Positions 10,206 through 20,814 of a stretch of DNA of 64,000 nucleotides are shown here, one piece after another. The first letter of the stretch is position 1, and each line of letters starts with the position of its first letter. This stretch comes from Larix kaempferi. Taxonomy: Eukaryota; Streptophyta; Pinopsida; Pinales; Pinaceae. Both the position numbers and the translations under genes were made by a program. The notes under the pieces were generated by a model. That model saw only the letters and a list, made by a program, of their open reading frames with translations. It had not been told where the DNA came from and did not search any database. Location: contig BSBM01000319.1 in the NCBI GenBank assembly GCA_027924585.1, forward strand, positions 5,361,001-5,425,000, in the 5' to 3' direction.

Positions 10206-10787
10206 AATTAAAGACTTTACTTAGGGGAAGGGACTGTGGGAATTTCCAATCTGGCCCATTTTATCCAAGGGCACAGTATTATAATAATAATAATATATAA
10301 ACCTCTCCCTAATTACTTGCAGAAAATAAAAAAGATTGGCAACCAGACTTGATGTTTTGATGATGTACTTATTCATAACGAAAACATAAATTAATGGTTG
10401 CTTCTTAAAGTTAAATAAGACCAATAAAATTTTATGAGGAATGTTTGTAGCGTTGCATTCAAGCAAATTGATTAAGTGCAAGTCAAATTATGTATAGATA
10501 AAGTCTGCCCTCTTACATCCTTCCTTGGAGCAGCTCTAGGATACATTAAGAAATTACAAGTTGACACTAATTTAACTTCCACAAAATTAATAATTTCACA
10601 TATAGGGAGATAGGGTTGACTCTAAAATTGACCCAAAGGCCATTTTATAGTGGGATAAGTTAAGTACCATTCTTGCATCATTGAATTTATTTAGTTAATA
10701 AAAAAAACGCTGGATAACATAAGCATATTATTTACCCAGCTATTAATTATTAATTGGTTGCCAATTACCATTTGGTTAGGCCCTCAC
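10206..10787. other. AT-rich spacer, no gene seen
   Basis: This stretch contains an (ATA)n microsatellite at about 10272-10290. No further PurL exon was found here although the gene should continue downstream, so the next exon is either beyond a long intron or lost. No other repeat structure was recognised. Confidence 0.3.
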
Positions 10788-12113
10788 CTGGACTGCATTG
10801 AAGGCTCTCTTGAGATATGAAACATCATCAAGGTCTGGGCAAACATCACCAATCTGCAAGACAAAATTGTAAATATAAAGAATGATTTAATCATGAAACG
10901 TGATGCCAAGAAAGAAATCAAAATGGTCCATCCAACCATTCATAATATATTGTTCTTTGCATAATGTATCGACCTTTTCTAGTAAAAATACACCAATCCA
11001 ACAATAAATATCTTAGCATTTACCTGGTCAAAAACATGAGCAAGGGTAGAACCACCTAAACGGTGCTTTCCTTTTAGCCAAATCAATATGGAATAGAAGT
11101 ACATCATCTCCTAGCTACATAACAGTGGATTATGTCAGTATGACAATTATGAAGACTTAACAATCTTAGAGTTGCTTATCCAAATCCATTTTGAAATGTC
11201 ACCTTAAAGTCTGGTGTAACAATCTTTGAAATATCTAGACATGTCACATAAGCACTAATTACTAGATTGCTAGGAGCTTTGACAGTCTCTCCTCCAGCTT
11301 GTGCAGCCATTGAAAGACTGTCTTTGCCACCGTCTATTGCTATCCCAAGTTCTATCATTGCATCCCGAAGAGCATTAGCCGCATCATACATGGATGCACC
11401 TTCTCCATCTATCTTTGCAGCATACATCCAATTCCCACTAGCTTTGACATCATTCAGTGAAGTAACCTGTAAATCATGTATGATGTGCTTCTTTATAAGA
11501 CCAAATATCATTATTAAGGAAAACATATGCTTTATACTTTCATTATGTTTAACAATGGCTCTTTTCACCTAAGATTGCAAGAATGACCAACGGAAAATTG
11601 GAAATCTCGTCTTGAGAAAGAAAATTTTTGACATGATATACTCACCTTAGCCCAAACAAGATTTTTCAGATCCTCCCCCGCTGCTAGCCTAGCCATTGCC
11701 TTTGGATTCAGTAAACCCTGGAAATTTAAAAATTCTGAGATTGTTTTGATATTGTTGAAACTAGGAATTGTTTAAGTACATTCAAAAGACATCTTAGAGA
11801 GATTTTGCTCATATCCAAAAGTCATGACCATCTACTACCTTTACTGGTTGCTCTCCAATTGCACATGCATCGCCACTTAACACAGTATATGTCTGCATGA
11901 ATGAGACATATTGTTGTCATATATTAACATTAAAAGAAAGTATACTTTAGTTTAAATACAATAGAAACTCTTCTCAAACCATAAGATGATTAAGGTAGTA
12001 AAGAAGCTCGAAAGAAAATATAAATACAAATAGGTGAGAAGCAATAACAACAAATATAATACAAACCAACCTGAGCAATAACAGCAACATCTGCGAGTGG
12101 AAGCTGCAGAGGA
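10788..12113 (-). pseudogene. purL: Phosphoribosylformylglycinamidine synthase (FGAM synthase), six internal exons
   Basis: Exons on the minus strand: 12113-12071, 11892-11839, 11717-11646, 11466-11203, 11114-11024 and 10853-10788. All have AG/GT borders and compatible phases. They encode LQLPLADVAVIAQ, GDACAIGEQPVK, GLLNPKAMARLAAGEDLKNL, SGNWMYAAKIDGEGASMYDA with IDGGKDSLSMAA (ATP-binding region), RLGGSTLAHVFDQ, and IGDVCPDLDDVSYLKRAF. The enzyme converts FGAR to FGAM in de novo purine synthesis, in plastids and mitochondria of plants. The exon at 11114-11024 has one extra A in the AAAAGG run, which breaks the frame. The 5' side is replaced by an LTR element at 12114, and exons for the C-terminal glutaminase are missing. 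Introns are kept, so it is a genomic fragment. Confidence 0.85.
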
Positions 12114-13550
12114 TGTAGTGTCCCCTTCTCCTTAGAACAACACCGAAGGAAACATTACCAACCTACCGGGCTTTTGGTAAACTTAGCCCCACAATTTTTG
12201 CACATAAATTCCTAACATTTTAAAACTTATGTATGCAAATTCGACTTCAATAAAACACAGCGGAAATTAAACGTAATAACACACATGAGAACAAACCGAA
12301 TATGATTCCATATGCAGGGTTCAATCCCATTCATATGCTATGCACAGAATTCATTTCAATTTCATTAACATGAAGAATAATCATTCAAATAACACATTAC
12401 AGAACCCAGATATATATATACAATTAAAGTCACGGAGAGCACTTATCTTGCAACGCAATATCCAACGACTGGCTACGTGAGAGCAACGTTCCACCCAACC
12501 ATATATCTCTGTCCAGCTTGTATTCTTTCAGCTGAGAGATCACCCCTGAGCTGGGCTGTGTATCCACTAAGGAGGAACTAGATGGCTCCCTCACAGTCAG
12601 GATTTCACTCAGACAACCATGCTAAGCCAACACACAGTTGGGTTTTTCAAGCATGCAATGGGAAATGGAGAGGGATGCTAGTCCACTAAGCTCAATCCCA
12701 GAGCTAGTACACATCAAGCTAGACTCCAACGATTCCAACCTCCATTCGAACATTCACACTTGGATTTCTCACAGCTTTGTTCAGCAAATAACCCAAATCC
12801 GTCACTGATTTTCTGGGCAGTTAAAACTGGGTTTTCCCATGGATTTTGGGGTAGCTATTGCTCCCAAATTCGCCCCAAGGTTCCTACCAATGGATCCCCC
12901 ATTGGATTTCACTGTCCAATACCAAATCGGGACGTTTTTGGCTTCCCAAAACGTGGGTTCTCTCACAGTCGCGATTTCTGGTTTTCTCCTTGCTGGGAGC
13001 TCGTTTTTGGATGGAGAAAGATGTCCCATACTTCCACAATGGAATGGGGATAAGGATGGAGCAACCCCCAAGATGTAGAGTGACTTGTGGGACAAGTCAA
13101 AAGAGCCCATACCTACCCATACGAATTTCAAGGCTGCCCATACTCCATCAAAGTTATTGACTTAATTCTTCAACCACTTCTTACAACAGGAATAAATGTC
13201 ATCTAGAAAGGTCAAATGGGTTCTCATAAAGACACATGGCAACCTATGGTTCACTCCCATAGCCCCCTCACCACTCCCTAGTGGATACACGTGGCCCCTT
13301 CTCATTCGTTGCCTCCATAGCCAGTCTTGGAATTTTATATTGCATGATGTTTATTTACATCCTATTACAATTTCCATGGCTTAAGAGCACATGGTATCAA
13401 AATATCAAATACTTGCCCTTTAAATAAAATTCGGGCTTTCACTAGCGGGGCCTTGGCCTTGAGCTCCACACTAGGGAAACATACCTCACATGTACACATT
13501 ATTTACATTAAAGGCTAATATATCCTAAGGGTCGAATTGGGGGTATTACA
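12114..13550 (-). repeat. 3' LTR of the 8.7-kb element
   Basis: This is a 1437-bp LTR, TG...CA bounded, near-identical to 19381-20814. It sits directly against the PurL exon at 12113. It contains open frames of about 100 codons on both strands (for example 12760-13053) that reappear in the other LTR. These are not taken as genes. Confidence 0.9.
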
Positions 13551-13565
13551 TTCCCCTCCCCCTTA
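13551..13565 (-). other. Polypurine tract of the 8.7-kb element
   Basis: On the minus strand, AAGGGGGAGGGGAA lies immediately before the 3' LTR start TGTAATACCCCC. It would prime second-strand DNA synthesis and fixes the element's orientation. Confidence 0.8.
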
Positions 13566-13667
13566 GAGCAACACCGTCCTCGGTGTTCCAAGGCTTAGGC
13601 ATACATATACAATTTACACATATCCAAGACTTCAAAAACTTTGCAGATCTTCCCTGCATTCTGTTCT

Positions 13668-14147
13668 TTACTTTGAACTTTCAGGACCAAGTCCTTTGAT
13701 TTTCACGAGCTGCTCCTGCTGATTCGGATTTTCCAGCTCATCCACAAGTCTGAAAGCTTTATGGCTGCTACCTTCTTGGGGTTCTCTTGTTGGGAAATTG
13801 TGGAGGCAATGATCCCCTCCACATTTCCAACACTTCACTGGTTGCTTCATCTTTACCTGCTCGATTTCCTTTGAGTCTTCCCACCTGGAGCGTCTCTTAA
13901 TCGGACGATTGGATGAATGCTTCTTCATTGATCCACTTTTCTCTCCCTTGCTGATTGCTTTCATAATGCTTTTTACCTCTTTCTGCAGACGAAGAGTGTC
14001 CTGCAAGACCCTGTGGTTCATCTCGATCTGCTGCTTTTGCATCTTGAGCATCTCTCCAAGATTTTCTTGGGTCTTGGCAATTGTTTGAAGAAGACTTCCA
14101 GCCAATCCTAATAGCCCTTGGTCTGCCACCATGGTCAATGGAGACAA
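13668..14147 (-). CDS. Gag-like protein with coiled coil and imperfect zinc knuckle
   Basis: This 159-codon open frame starts MSPLTMVADQGLLGLAGSLL; the start is uncertain. Residues about 20-70 form a likely coiled coil (IAKTQENLGEMLKMQKQQIE and on), then comes a basic KRRSRWED stretch, then CWKCGGDHCLHNF at about residue 115. This matches the Gag knuckle C-x2-C-x3-H-x4-C except that the last Cys is Phe. It sits only 118 bp from the 3' LTR, an unusual place for gag. No capsid fold is recognisable upstream, so it may be a remnant or a captured nucleic-acid-binding tail. It may help package the element RNA. Confidence 0.5.
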   Translation of the reverse strand: MSPLTMVADQGLLGLAGSLLQTIAKTQENLGEMLKMQKQQIEMNHRVLQDTLRLQKEVKSIMKAISKGEKSGSMKKHSSNRPIKRRSRWEDSKEIEQVKMKQPVKCWKCGGDHCLHNFPTREPQEGSSHKAFRLVDELENPNQQEQLVKIKGLGPESSK

Positions 14148-14269
14148 CTGACCACACTTTGCTCACTTGCACACCTGCCTGTACCGACTGCAACCAATTG
14201 ATTCAATTTCCACCTGTGAAATTCATCATTACAATTCTCGTTAGGCCAAGCATAACCCCAAACATTTAA

Positions 14270-15029
14270 AAATCAGTCAATGGTTTTTCCCCAGTTGACA
14301 TGGATAGTCCATGCTTTACTCATGAGACTTCCACACTTTTCATGCTTACCCAACATACACATGAATTCCTTCATGTTCATCCATTCACAGGAAATTCATT
14401 AATTAGCATTCACAATTCACTTTAATCAAATAAACACACTTTTAATTTCAGTCATGCATGCATTCATCAATTTTTTAATTCTATAAATGTATCAATAAAA
14501 GGGAAAGAGAGAGAGAGCAGTAAGAGTTTCTCCTCTTAGTTTTGTTCCGTCCTGGAACCCACACCACCACTGTGGTTTTCATGCTCATGTCCTCTTTCAC
14601 TTCATGTGAATGCTCGACTTGCCCTTCTTGGCTAAGACACGTAGTGTCTATGGTCTATTCCATATCTCTCAACCATGGAGTTCCTCCACGTGGTTGGTCT
14701 AACTCCTAGCTGCTAGGACTCACACAGTTCCACTAGCCCCATCTTTCATTACTGCTCATGCTGAGCTCTTTAGGGTGGTTACATGTCCACATGCATCCTT
14801 AAGATGCTTCCATAGTCATTGCTTCCAATAATACCTACACTCAAACATTGAATTAATTCGCATGTTTAGTTTATTTTCATAGGAAATCATAACCAAATCA
14901 TATACACATGTATATTCATAAGCAAGAAATTACAAGATAACCAAATACTTATCTGCACTAGATGTATTCACTTTATTCCATAGGGTCCTTCTTTGCTTTA
15001 CAAGCCTTGGAATTGCCTATGGATTTGGG
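14270..15029. other. Internal non-coding region of the 8.7-kb element
   Basis: This AT-rich sequence has a short (GA)n run at 14506-14518 and no supported ORF. Confidence 0.3.
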
Positions 15030-15306
15030 TGTTTGGCCAGCGCGCAGGCTGCCCCTCAACATCTAATAGTCTTGTATGTTTGTCCAGCACGCAGGCTGCT
15101 CCACAACATCAAATAACCTTGTATGTTTGGCCAGCACGCAGGCTGCTCCAAATCATCAACCATCTCGCATGTTTGGCCAGCACGCAGGCTGCTCCAAATC
15201 ATCAATAATCTCGCATGTTTGGCCAGCACGCAGGCTGCTCCAAATCATCAACAATCTCGCATGTTTGGCCAGCACGCAGGCTGCTCCAAATCATCAATAA
15301 TCTCGC
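15030..15306 (-). repeat. 46-bp tandem array (about six copies)
   Basis: The unit, written on the plus strand, begins TGTTTGGCCAGCACGCAGGC and continues TGCTCCAAATCATCAA. Copies start near 15030, 15077, 15125, 15171, 15217 and 15263. The first two are 47-48 bp and most diverged, the last four nearly identical. A lone copy lies at 15560-15600. Because 46 is not a multiple of 3, the frame shifts each unit, yet no stop occurs in several frames, so chance ORFs of 70-110 codons arise here. It lies inside the LTR element. Confidence 0.85.
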
Positions 15307-18300
15307 TCAACCAGCCACTTTCTGGATTTACCAAGCAACTTTTAGTTCTTTCAGGGTCCTTGCTTCTTGTATTGACCAAGGTTTCCAACAAAGAAACAAT
15401 AATGCATCAGCTCACTGTTACAAGCTTTATGCTTGAAACCTTCATTATTTCAAATAAGAAATGAATGAAAATGAATACTTATCTGTACTGTGCATTTCCT
15501 CTCTGGTCCACAGGGTCCTGCTTTTACTTTATAAGCCTTGGGATCCTCCTGCGGACTAAGATGTTTGGCCAGCACGCAGGCTGTTCCAAATCATCAAATA
15601 ATTAATGCCCTACCAGTACACCTTCACGCCGACTGGGTTTACCAAGCATTTGGTGGTGCCCAACCAGTCCCATACCTGGTTGGCCCTCTCCATTGCCGAG
15701 CCAGCACATACGTCTGGGTCATCGACCAATGGAAGGTAACTGCGCCACCGACCATTACAGGTCAAGGCTCCACTACTCTGCCTTAGGCTTGCATCAACCT
15801 TTCATGGTATCACAATCCCTCAATGCACATAACAATTCTTCACCCACACAAGGGTGGCACTTCTTCTCTTATGTAAGCCGATGGTTCCATTAAGGAATTC
15901 TTTAGGTGACTTTCTTAACTGCAGGCTATCATGGCCTCATGATACCCACTCACCCTACGCAAGGGTTACCACTGCTCATACAGTCTTCTTGAGTACTATT
16001 TTCTTCACTTTTCTCTTTAAGGTGCAACACTTAGTTTCATATGTATAATCTGTCAACACAAAATGGATAGCGAGCTCATTAGTATCGCTGCCCTAGAATT
16101 GTAAACATATTTCATAACATTCACTATCCAACCTTGAAACACCAGGAATGCGTCCATTCCCTTAAGGCGTAGTCAATATTGGCATCCCTAACATAACTCA
16201 GCACCAGAAAGGCGTGCACTCCTTACTGATGTGAACTATGAAGGTCCTAATCATACTTCAAGCAGTCTTTCATGATGGAAATAAAATCAAAACATGCTCT
16301 GCATATTAACTCTAATAATTAGATATATATATATCATTCAGGGTTTATGGAAAACTTATCCATTTTGCAGATGTTATTTCTCTTCTTTAATGAGGAATGG
16401 AGGCTCCTTCTCTGAGTTGACAGTCCCTCGGTTTGCCATCCCAATTCCTTTTGATGTTACATATCCTTCATATGTCTTACTGACATAACCTTTACCATCT
16501 CACTCATATTGTTTACCAATCATGCAGTGCAGATGAAACATTAATAATGTCTTATGGCATTCCACCTGGAACCCATTTTCAAATCATGGAATCCCTTCCC
16601 ATGAAGTTTGGCTTCTGCAGGACCTCTCCATCGGTCTTACTGCAATGTGTCTTCCTGGCACACTTATTAAACAGCCAAACAGTTAGGAACATTTAACACT
16701 ACAATTCAAATCTGATTGTTCCATAACCAATCCATGGCACTAATAATTAAATTCAGTATGCATTTGCAACTCTGTCTACTACAGAAGTTGGTTTTCTTAT
16801 CCATGAGGCTATCCTCATATTGTTTGGCTCCTGTAAGTGACACCACTCTACCCATTATGGTCTTATGCCTGCTGCCATACATGAGCATCCACTTACAGCA
16901 TGTCCTCCTGACACATTTTCATATAAGCCAAACAGTCATTAGCAATTATTAGTAAAATTTCAAATCCGAAACATTTACAAATCTGATATTTACAATTGTT
17001 ATTACTAACAGAACTTAGAGCTCTCAACCATGAGAACCTTCTCATAACCTTTGGCTTCTACATGGGGTAGATTCCGGTCTCTACTATAGACTTATCCTCA
17101 TTGCCATATCTAAGACTTTTCTACCTGAAACTAAAACTTCAATCAGCCAAACATGTCGTGAGTATCTATGCATATTATCATTTCATTGCCACAACAGTTA
17201 CTGAGGTGATCCCAAAATTATAATGCTCAATAATTCAAACACCTTCAGCTGTTACATTTGAAATGCAATTAAATATTTACACTTCTATATATGCATCCTT
17301 ATCACAATATAATTTCCAGACATAGTCACCATATCCATGCAACTTAAATAAATCGTAAATACTCATTATTCCACAGTCATATCATTCATACAATTCTGTC
17401 CTTCCACAAAGTATTCTAGCAGCCCATCAATCATGATTGGGCTCTTCATGCACTTACTATTTTGCATTCACAACAACTCATGAAATGATCCTAGAATTAT
17501 CATCAATTCGTCATTTCATTCATTATTTATTTTGCAATAACATATGCATCATCCCTATGCATTCATACAATGCATCACAAGATTTATAAAATCTCTTAAT
17601 GCACATCTACTCAATGCTACCTTGCATTGTTTCATGAGTACTATGCATTCAAGCATATTATGATCGAGACATGACTATCTCATATAACTTGCATTATCAT
17701 AATCAGGACCACCAGTCCTCACTTGCTTTGGTTATTAAGCACATAACCAACATACACATGGCATGATATAAATTCATATGAATGCATTGAGATTTTTAAA
17801 CAATCATAGGGTGTAAGGATCATTTCCTTCACTTACCCACACCTCACTAAGCTTGGTAGGTTAACAGCCCCAGTCGATATTCAATATTACATGCAAATTA
17901 TCTCAACATAGCTCAAACATAGTTGAAGAGATCTTACCAAATCCTCTTTCAACATTCCTGCAATTTGGCACCAATAATCATTACCTGCATGGTTACCATT
18001 AACATCGCCTAATGTTACCTGATCAGTTGGCCTCTTACCAATGCTGCTCGGTCCTTTTGCCAACTTTATGATCATAGATTTGTTGCACCATCCTTTCTGC
18101 ATAAGGTTGCTGGCTTCATGCAACAACATCCCCAACACGTTTAGCCATGCTCTTTGTTATCTTTGGTCCTACAAGCAATACCAACGTCAAAAGTGATTAT
18201 CAATCACAATATTCTCCATTAGTGATTCCTTGCATATACAGACTTCATTATTCTACCAATATGCAATATCCCATTTATGCACAAGCATTCCCACATGTAC

Positions 18301-18340
18301 TATGCGATGTTTGTTAAGATTTCATTCTCCATTAGTGAAC
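15307..18340. other. Long internal spacer of the 8.7-kb element
   Basis: Pyrimidine-rich, AT-rich sequence with no RT, protease or integrase motif on either strand. The longest minus-strand frame with a protein-like composition is 18138-17887 (83 codons, starting MLGMLLHEASNL), which I do not recognise. The lone 46-bp unit at 15560 and a degenerate series of short ATGGTTCC/CTTAAGG-type words around 15860-16180 are the only other structure noticed. Confidence 0.3.
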
Positions 18341-18985
18341 GCTTCCGCAATAGCGGGGCGATTGGCTGTGGCCTTCCGCAATTGCGGGGCGCTTGGCCGA
18401 AGCCTTCCGCAGTTGCGGGGCGCTTGGACGAAGCCTTCCGCAGTTGCGGGGCGCTTCGCCGAAGTCTTCCGCAGTTGCGGAACGATTCGGCGAAGTCTTC
18501 CGCAATTGCGGAACGATTCGCCGAAGTCTTCCGCAGTTGCGGAACGATTCGGCGAAGTCTTCCGCAATTGCGGAACGATTCGCCGAAGTCTTCCGCAGTT
18601 GCGGAACGATTCGGCGAAGTCTTCCGCAGTTGCGGAACGACTCGCCGAAGTCTTCCGCAACTTCGGAATGACTCGCCAAACTCTCCCGCGTTTCGGAACG
18701 ATTCGCGGAATCCTTCCGAAAATTCCTTTCGACGCCGATACTTAGAAAATTTTCAACTTTTCGGAGCATTTCGCCGAATTTTTCCGCGTCGCGGAACAAC
18801 TCGCGGAATCCTTCCGCAAATTTCGGAAGAGAATTCCTTCCGCAATTTCGGAAGGGAATTCCTTCCGCAAATTTCGGGGCAACTTCCCGAACTCCTCCAC
18901 GTTGCGGAAAAACTTCGCGGAATGCTTCCGCAGTTTCGGAGCAATTCGCCGAATGCTTCCGCAGTTGCGGAAGACATTCGGGAAT
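18341..18985 (-). repeat. 31-bp palindromic tandem array in the 5' leader of the 8.7-kb element
   Basis: The regular part (18341-18670) has about eleven 31-bp units. Core words are CTTCCGCAGTTGCGGAACG and ATTCGGCGAAGT. Each unit contains three dyads: TTCCGCAATTGCGGAA (a perfect palindrome in some copies), TTCGGCGAA alternating with TTCGCCGAA in successive units, and GAAGTCTTC. The rest, up to about 18985, is a degenerate continuation with the same words. GC and CpG content is far above that of the surroundings. Reading the element, it sits about 400 bp downstream of the PBS, where a leader or packaging region would be. Confidence 0.85.
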
Positions 18986-19363
18986 TCTTCCCGAAACAGT
19001 CTTAAACGAATTTTTGAAAACGCTTAGAAAATTTAACAAACAGAAATCATTTTGTAACAACACAGTATTCCAAGAAAAGAACATTGCACTTCTTTAAGCA
19101 TGAAACAACAAATCAAAACAGCATAATATGGCATAGGTTGCCCATGTTCCATCTCTATTTCATAGAATGCCATCAATGCAATCAATGCAAAACTACTTAC
19201 AAAAATCCCCAAACAGTAATGGAAATTATTTCCCATTCCAACAATAAAAGCCATGCGATCTTGAGGTTTCTTTAATGCATTTTTGTTCCAAATATAAAAT
19301 GCATGTACACACACAATGACTTATATTTCTGTGAAGGGCCCAACAGCCGTAGTGTTGAACCTA

Positions 19364-19377
19364 GGGCTCTGATACCA
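19364..19377 (-). other. Primer-binding site (tRNA-iMet) of the 8.7-kb element
   Basis: The minus strand reads TGGTATCAGAGCCC, the standard plant primer site complementary to initiator tRNA-Met. It lies three bases from the inner end of the LTR at 19381. Confidence 0.85.
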
Positions 19378-19380
19378 CTC

Positions 19381-20814
19381 TGTAGTGTCCCCTTCTCCTT
19401 AGAACAACACCGAAGGAAACATTACCAACCTACCGGGCTTTTGGTAAACTTAGCCCCACAATTTTTGCACATAAATTCCTAACATTTTAAAACTTATGTA
19501 TGCAGATTTGACTTCAATAAAACACAGCAGAAATTAAACGTAATAACACACATGAGAACAAACCGAATATGATTCCATATGCAGGGTTCAATCCCATTCA
19601 TATGCTATGCACAGACTTCATTTCAATTTCATTAACATGAAGAATAATCATTCAAATAACACATTACAGAACCCAGATATATATATACAATTAAAGTCAC
19701 GGAGAGCACTTATCTACAACGCAATATCCAACGACTGGCTACGTGAGAGCAACGTTCCACCCAACCATAGATCTCTGTCCAGCCTGTATTCTTTCAGCTG
19801 AGAGATCACCCCCGAGCTGGGCTGTGTATCCACTAAGGAGGAACTAGATGGCTCCCTCACAGTCAGGATTTCACTCAGACAACCATGCTAAGCCAACACA
19901 CAGTTGGGTTTTTCAAGCATGCAATGGGAAATGGAGAGGGATGCTAGTCCACTAAGCTCAATCCCAGAGCTAGTACACATCAAGCTAGACTCCAACGATC
20001 CCAGCCTCCATTCGAACATCCACACTTGGATTTCTCACAGCTTTGTTCAGCAAATAACCCAAATCCGTCACTGATTTTCTGGGCAGTTAAAACTGGGTTT
20101 TCCAATGGATTTTGGGGTAGCTATTTCTCCCAAATTCGCCCCAAGGTTCCTACCAATGGATCCCCCATTGGATTTCACTGTCCAATACCAAATCGGGACG
20201 TTTTTGGCTTCCCAAAACGTGGGTTCTCTCACAGTCGCGATTTCTGGTTTTCTCCCTGCTGGGAGCTCGTTTTTGGATGGAGAAAGATGTCCCATACTTC
20301 CACAATGGAATGGGGATAAGGATGGAGCAACCCCCAAGATGTAGAGTGACTTGTGGGACAAGTCAAAAGACCATACCTACCCATACGAATTTCAGGGCTG
20401 CCCATACTCCATCAAAGTTATTGACTTAATTCTTCAACCACTTCTTACAACAAGAATAAATGTCATCTAGAAAGGTCAAATGGGTTCTCATAAAGACACA
20501 TGGCAACCTATGGTTCACTCCCATAGCCCCCTCACCACTCCCTAGTGGATACACGTGGCCCCTTCTCATTCGTTTCCTCCATAGCCAGTCTTGGAATTTT
20601 ATATTGCATGATGTTTATTTACATCCTATTACAATTTCCATGGCTTAAGAGCACATGGTATCAAAATATCAAATACTTGCCCTTTAAATAAAATTCGGGC
20701 TTTCACTAGCGGGGCCTTGGCCTTGAGCTCCACACTAGGGAAACATACCTCACATGTACACATTATTTACATTAAAGGCTAATATATCCTAAGGGTCGAA
20801 TTGGGGGTATTACA
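19381..20814 (-). repeat. 5' LTR of the 8.7-kb element
   Basis: This is a 1434-bp LTR matching 12114-13550 with scattered substitutions, roughly two dozen by eye (for example CTACAACGC against TTGCAACGC near 19715/12450). It should contain the promoter reading towards lower coordinates. It abuts Ty3 integrase sequence at 20815. Confidence 0.9.

Larger units (their letters stand above)
12114..20814 (-). mobile_element. 8.7-kb non-autonomous LTR retrotransposon with gag-like ORF and tandem arrays
   Basis: Two direct repeats of about 1.43 kb (TGTAGTGTCC...GGTATTACA on the plus strand) enclose 5.8 kb. Reading the minus strand, the 5' LTR (20814-19381) is followed by a PBS for initiator tRNA-Met (19377-19364), and the 3' LTR (13550-12114) is preceded by a purine tract. 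No RT, RNase H or integrase was found in either strand. The inside holds a gag-like ORF near the 3' LTR and two tandem arrays. The LTRs look about 98% identical by eye, so insertion is fairly recent. The flanking 5-mers differ (GAGGA left, GCCGC right), so there is no target-site duplication. Confidence 0.85.

Noticed and set aside
12760-13131. Open frames of about 100 codons in both LTRs of the 8.7-kb element (also 20026-20361)
   Set aside because: Present on both strands of a non-coding LTR with identical copies. No domain.
15030-15306. CRISPR-like regular repeats
   Set aside because: Units are contiguous without unique spacers and lie inside a plant LTR element. The same applies to the 31-bp and 74/75-bp arrays.
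14993-15464. Several overlapping plus-strand frames of 70-113 codons
   Set aside because: Artefacts of the 46-bp tandem array, which repeats the same peptide in shifted frames.
18277-19084. Overlapping frames of 242 codons (+) and 250 codons (-)
   Set aside because: They are produced by the 31-bp array staying open in several frames on both strands. Composition simply rotates through the repeat, and no independent coding evidence exists.
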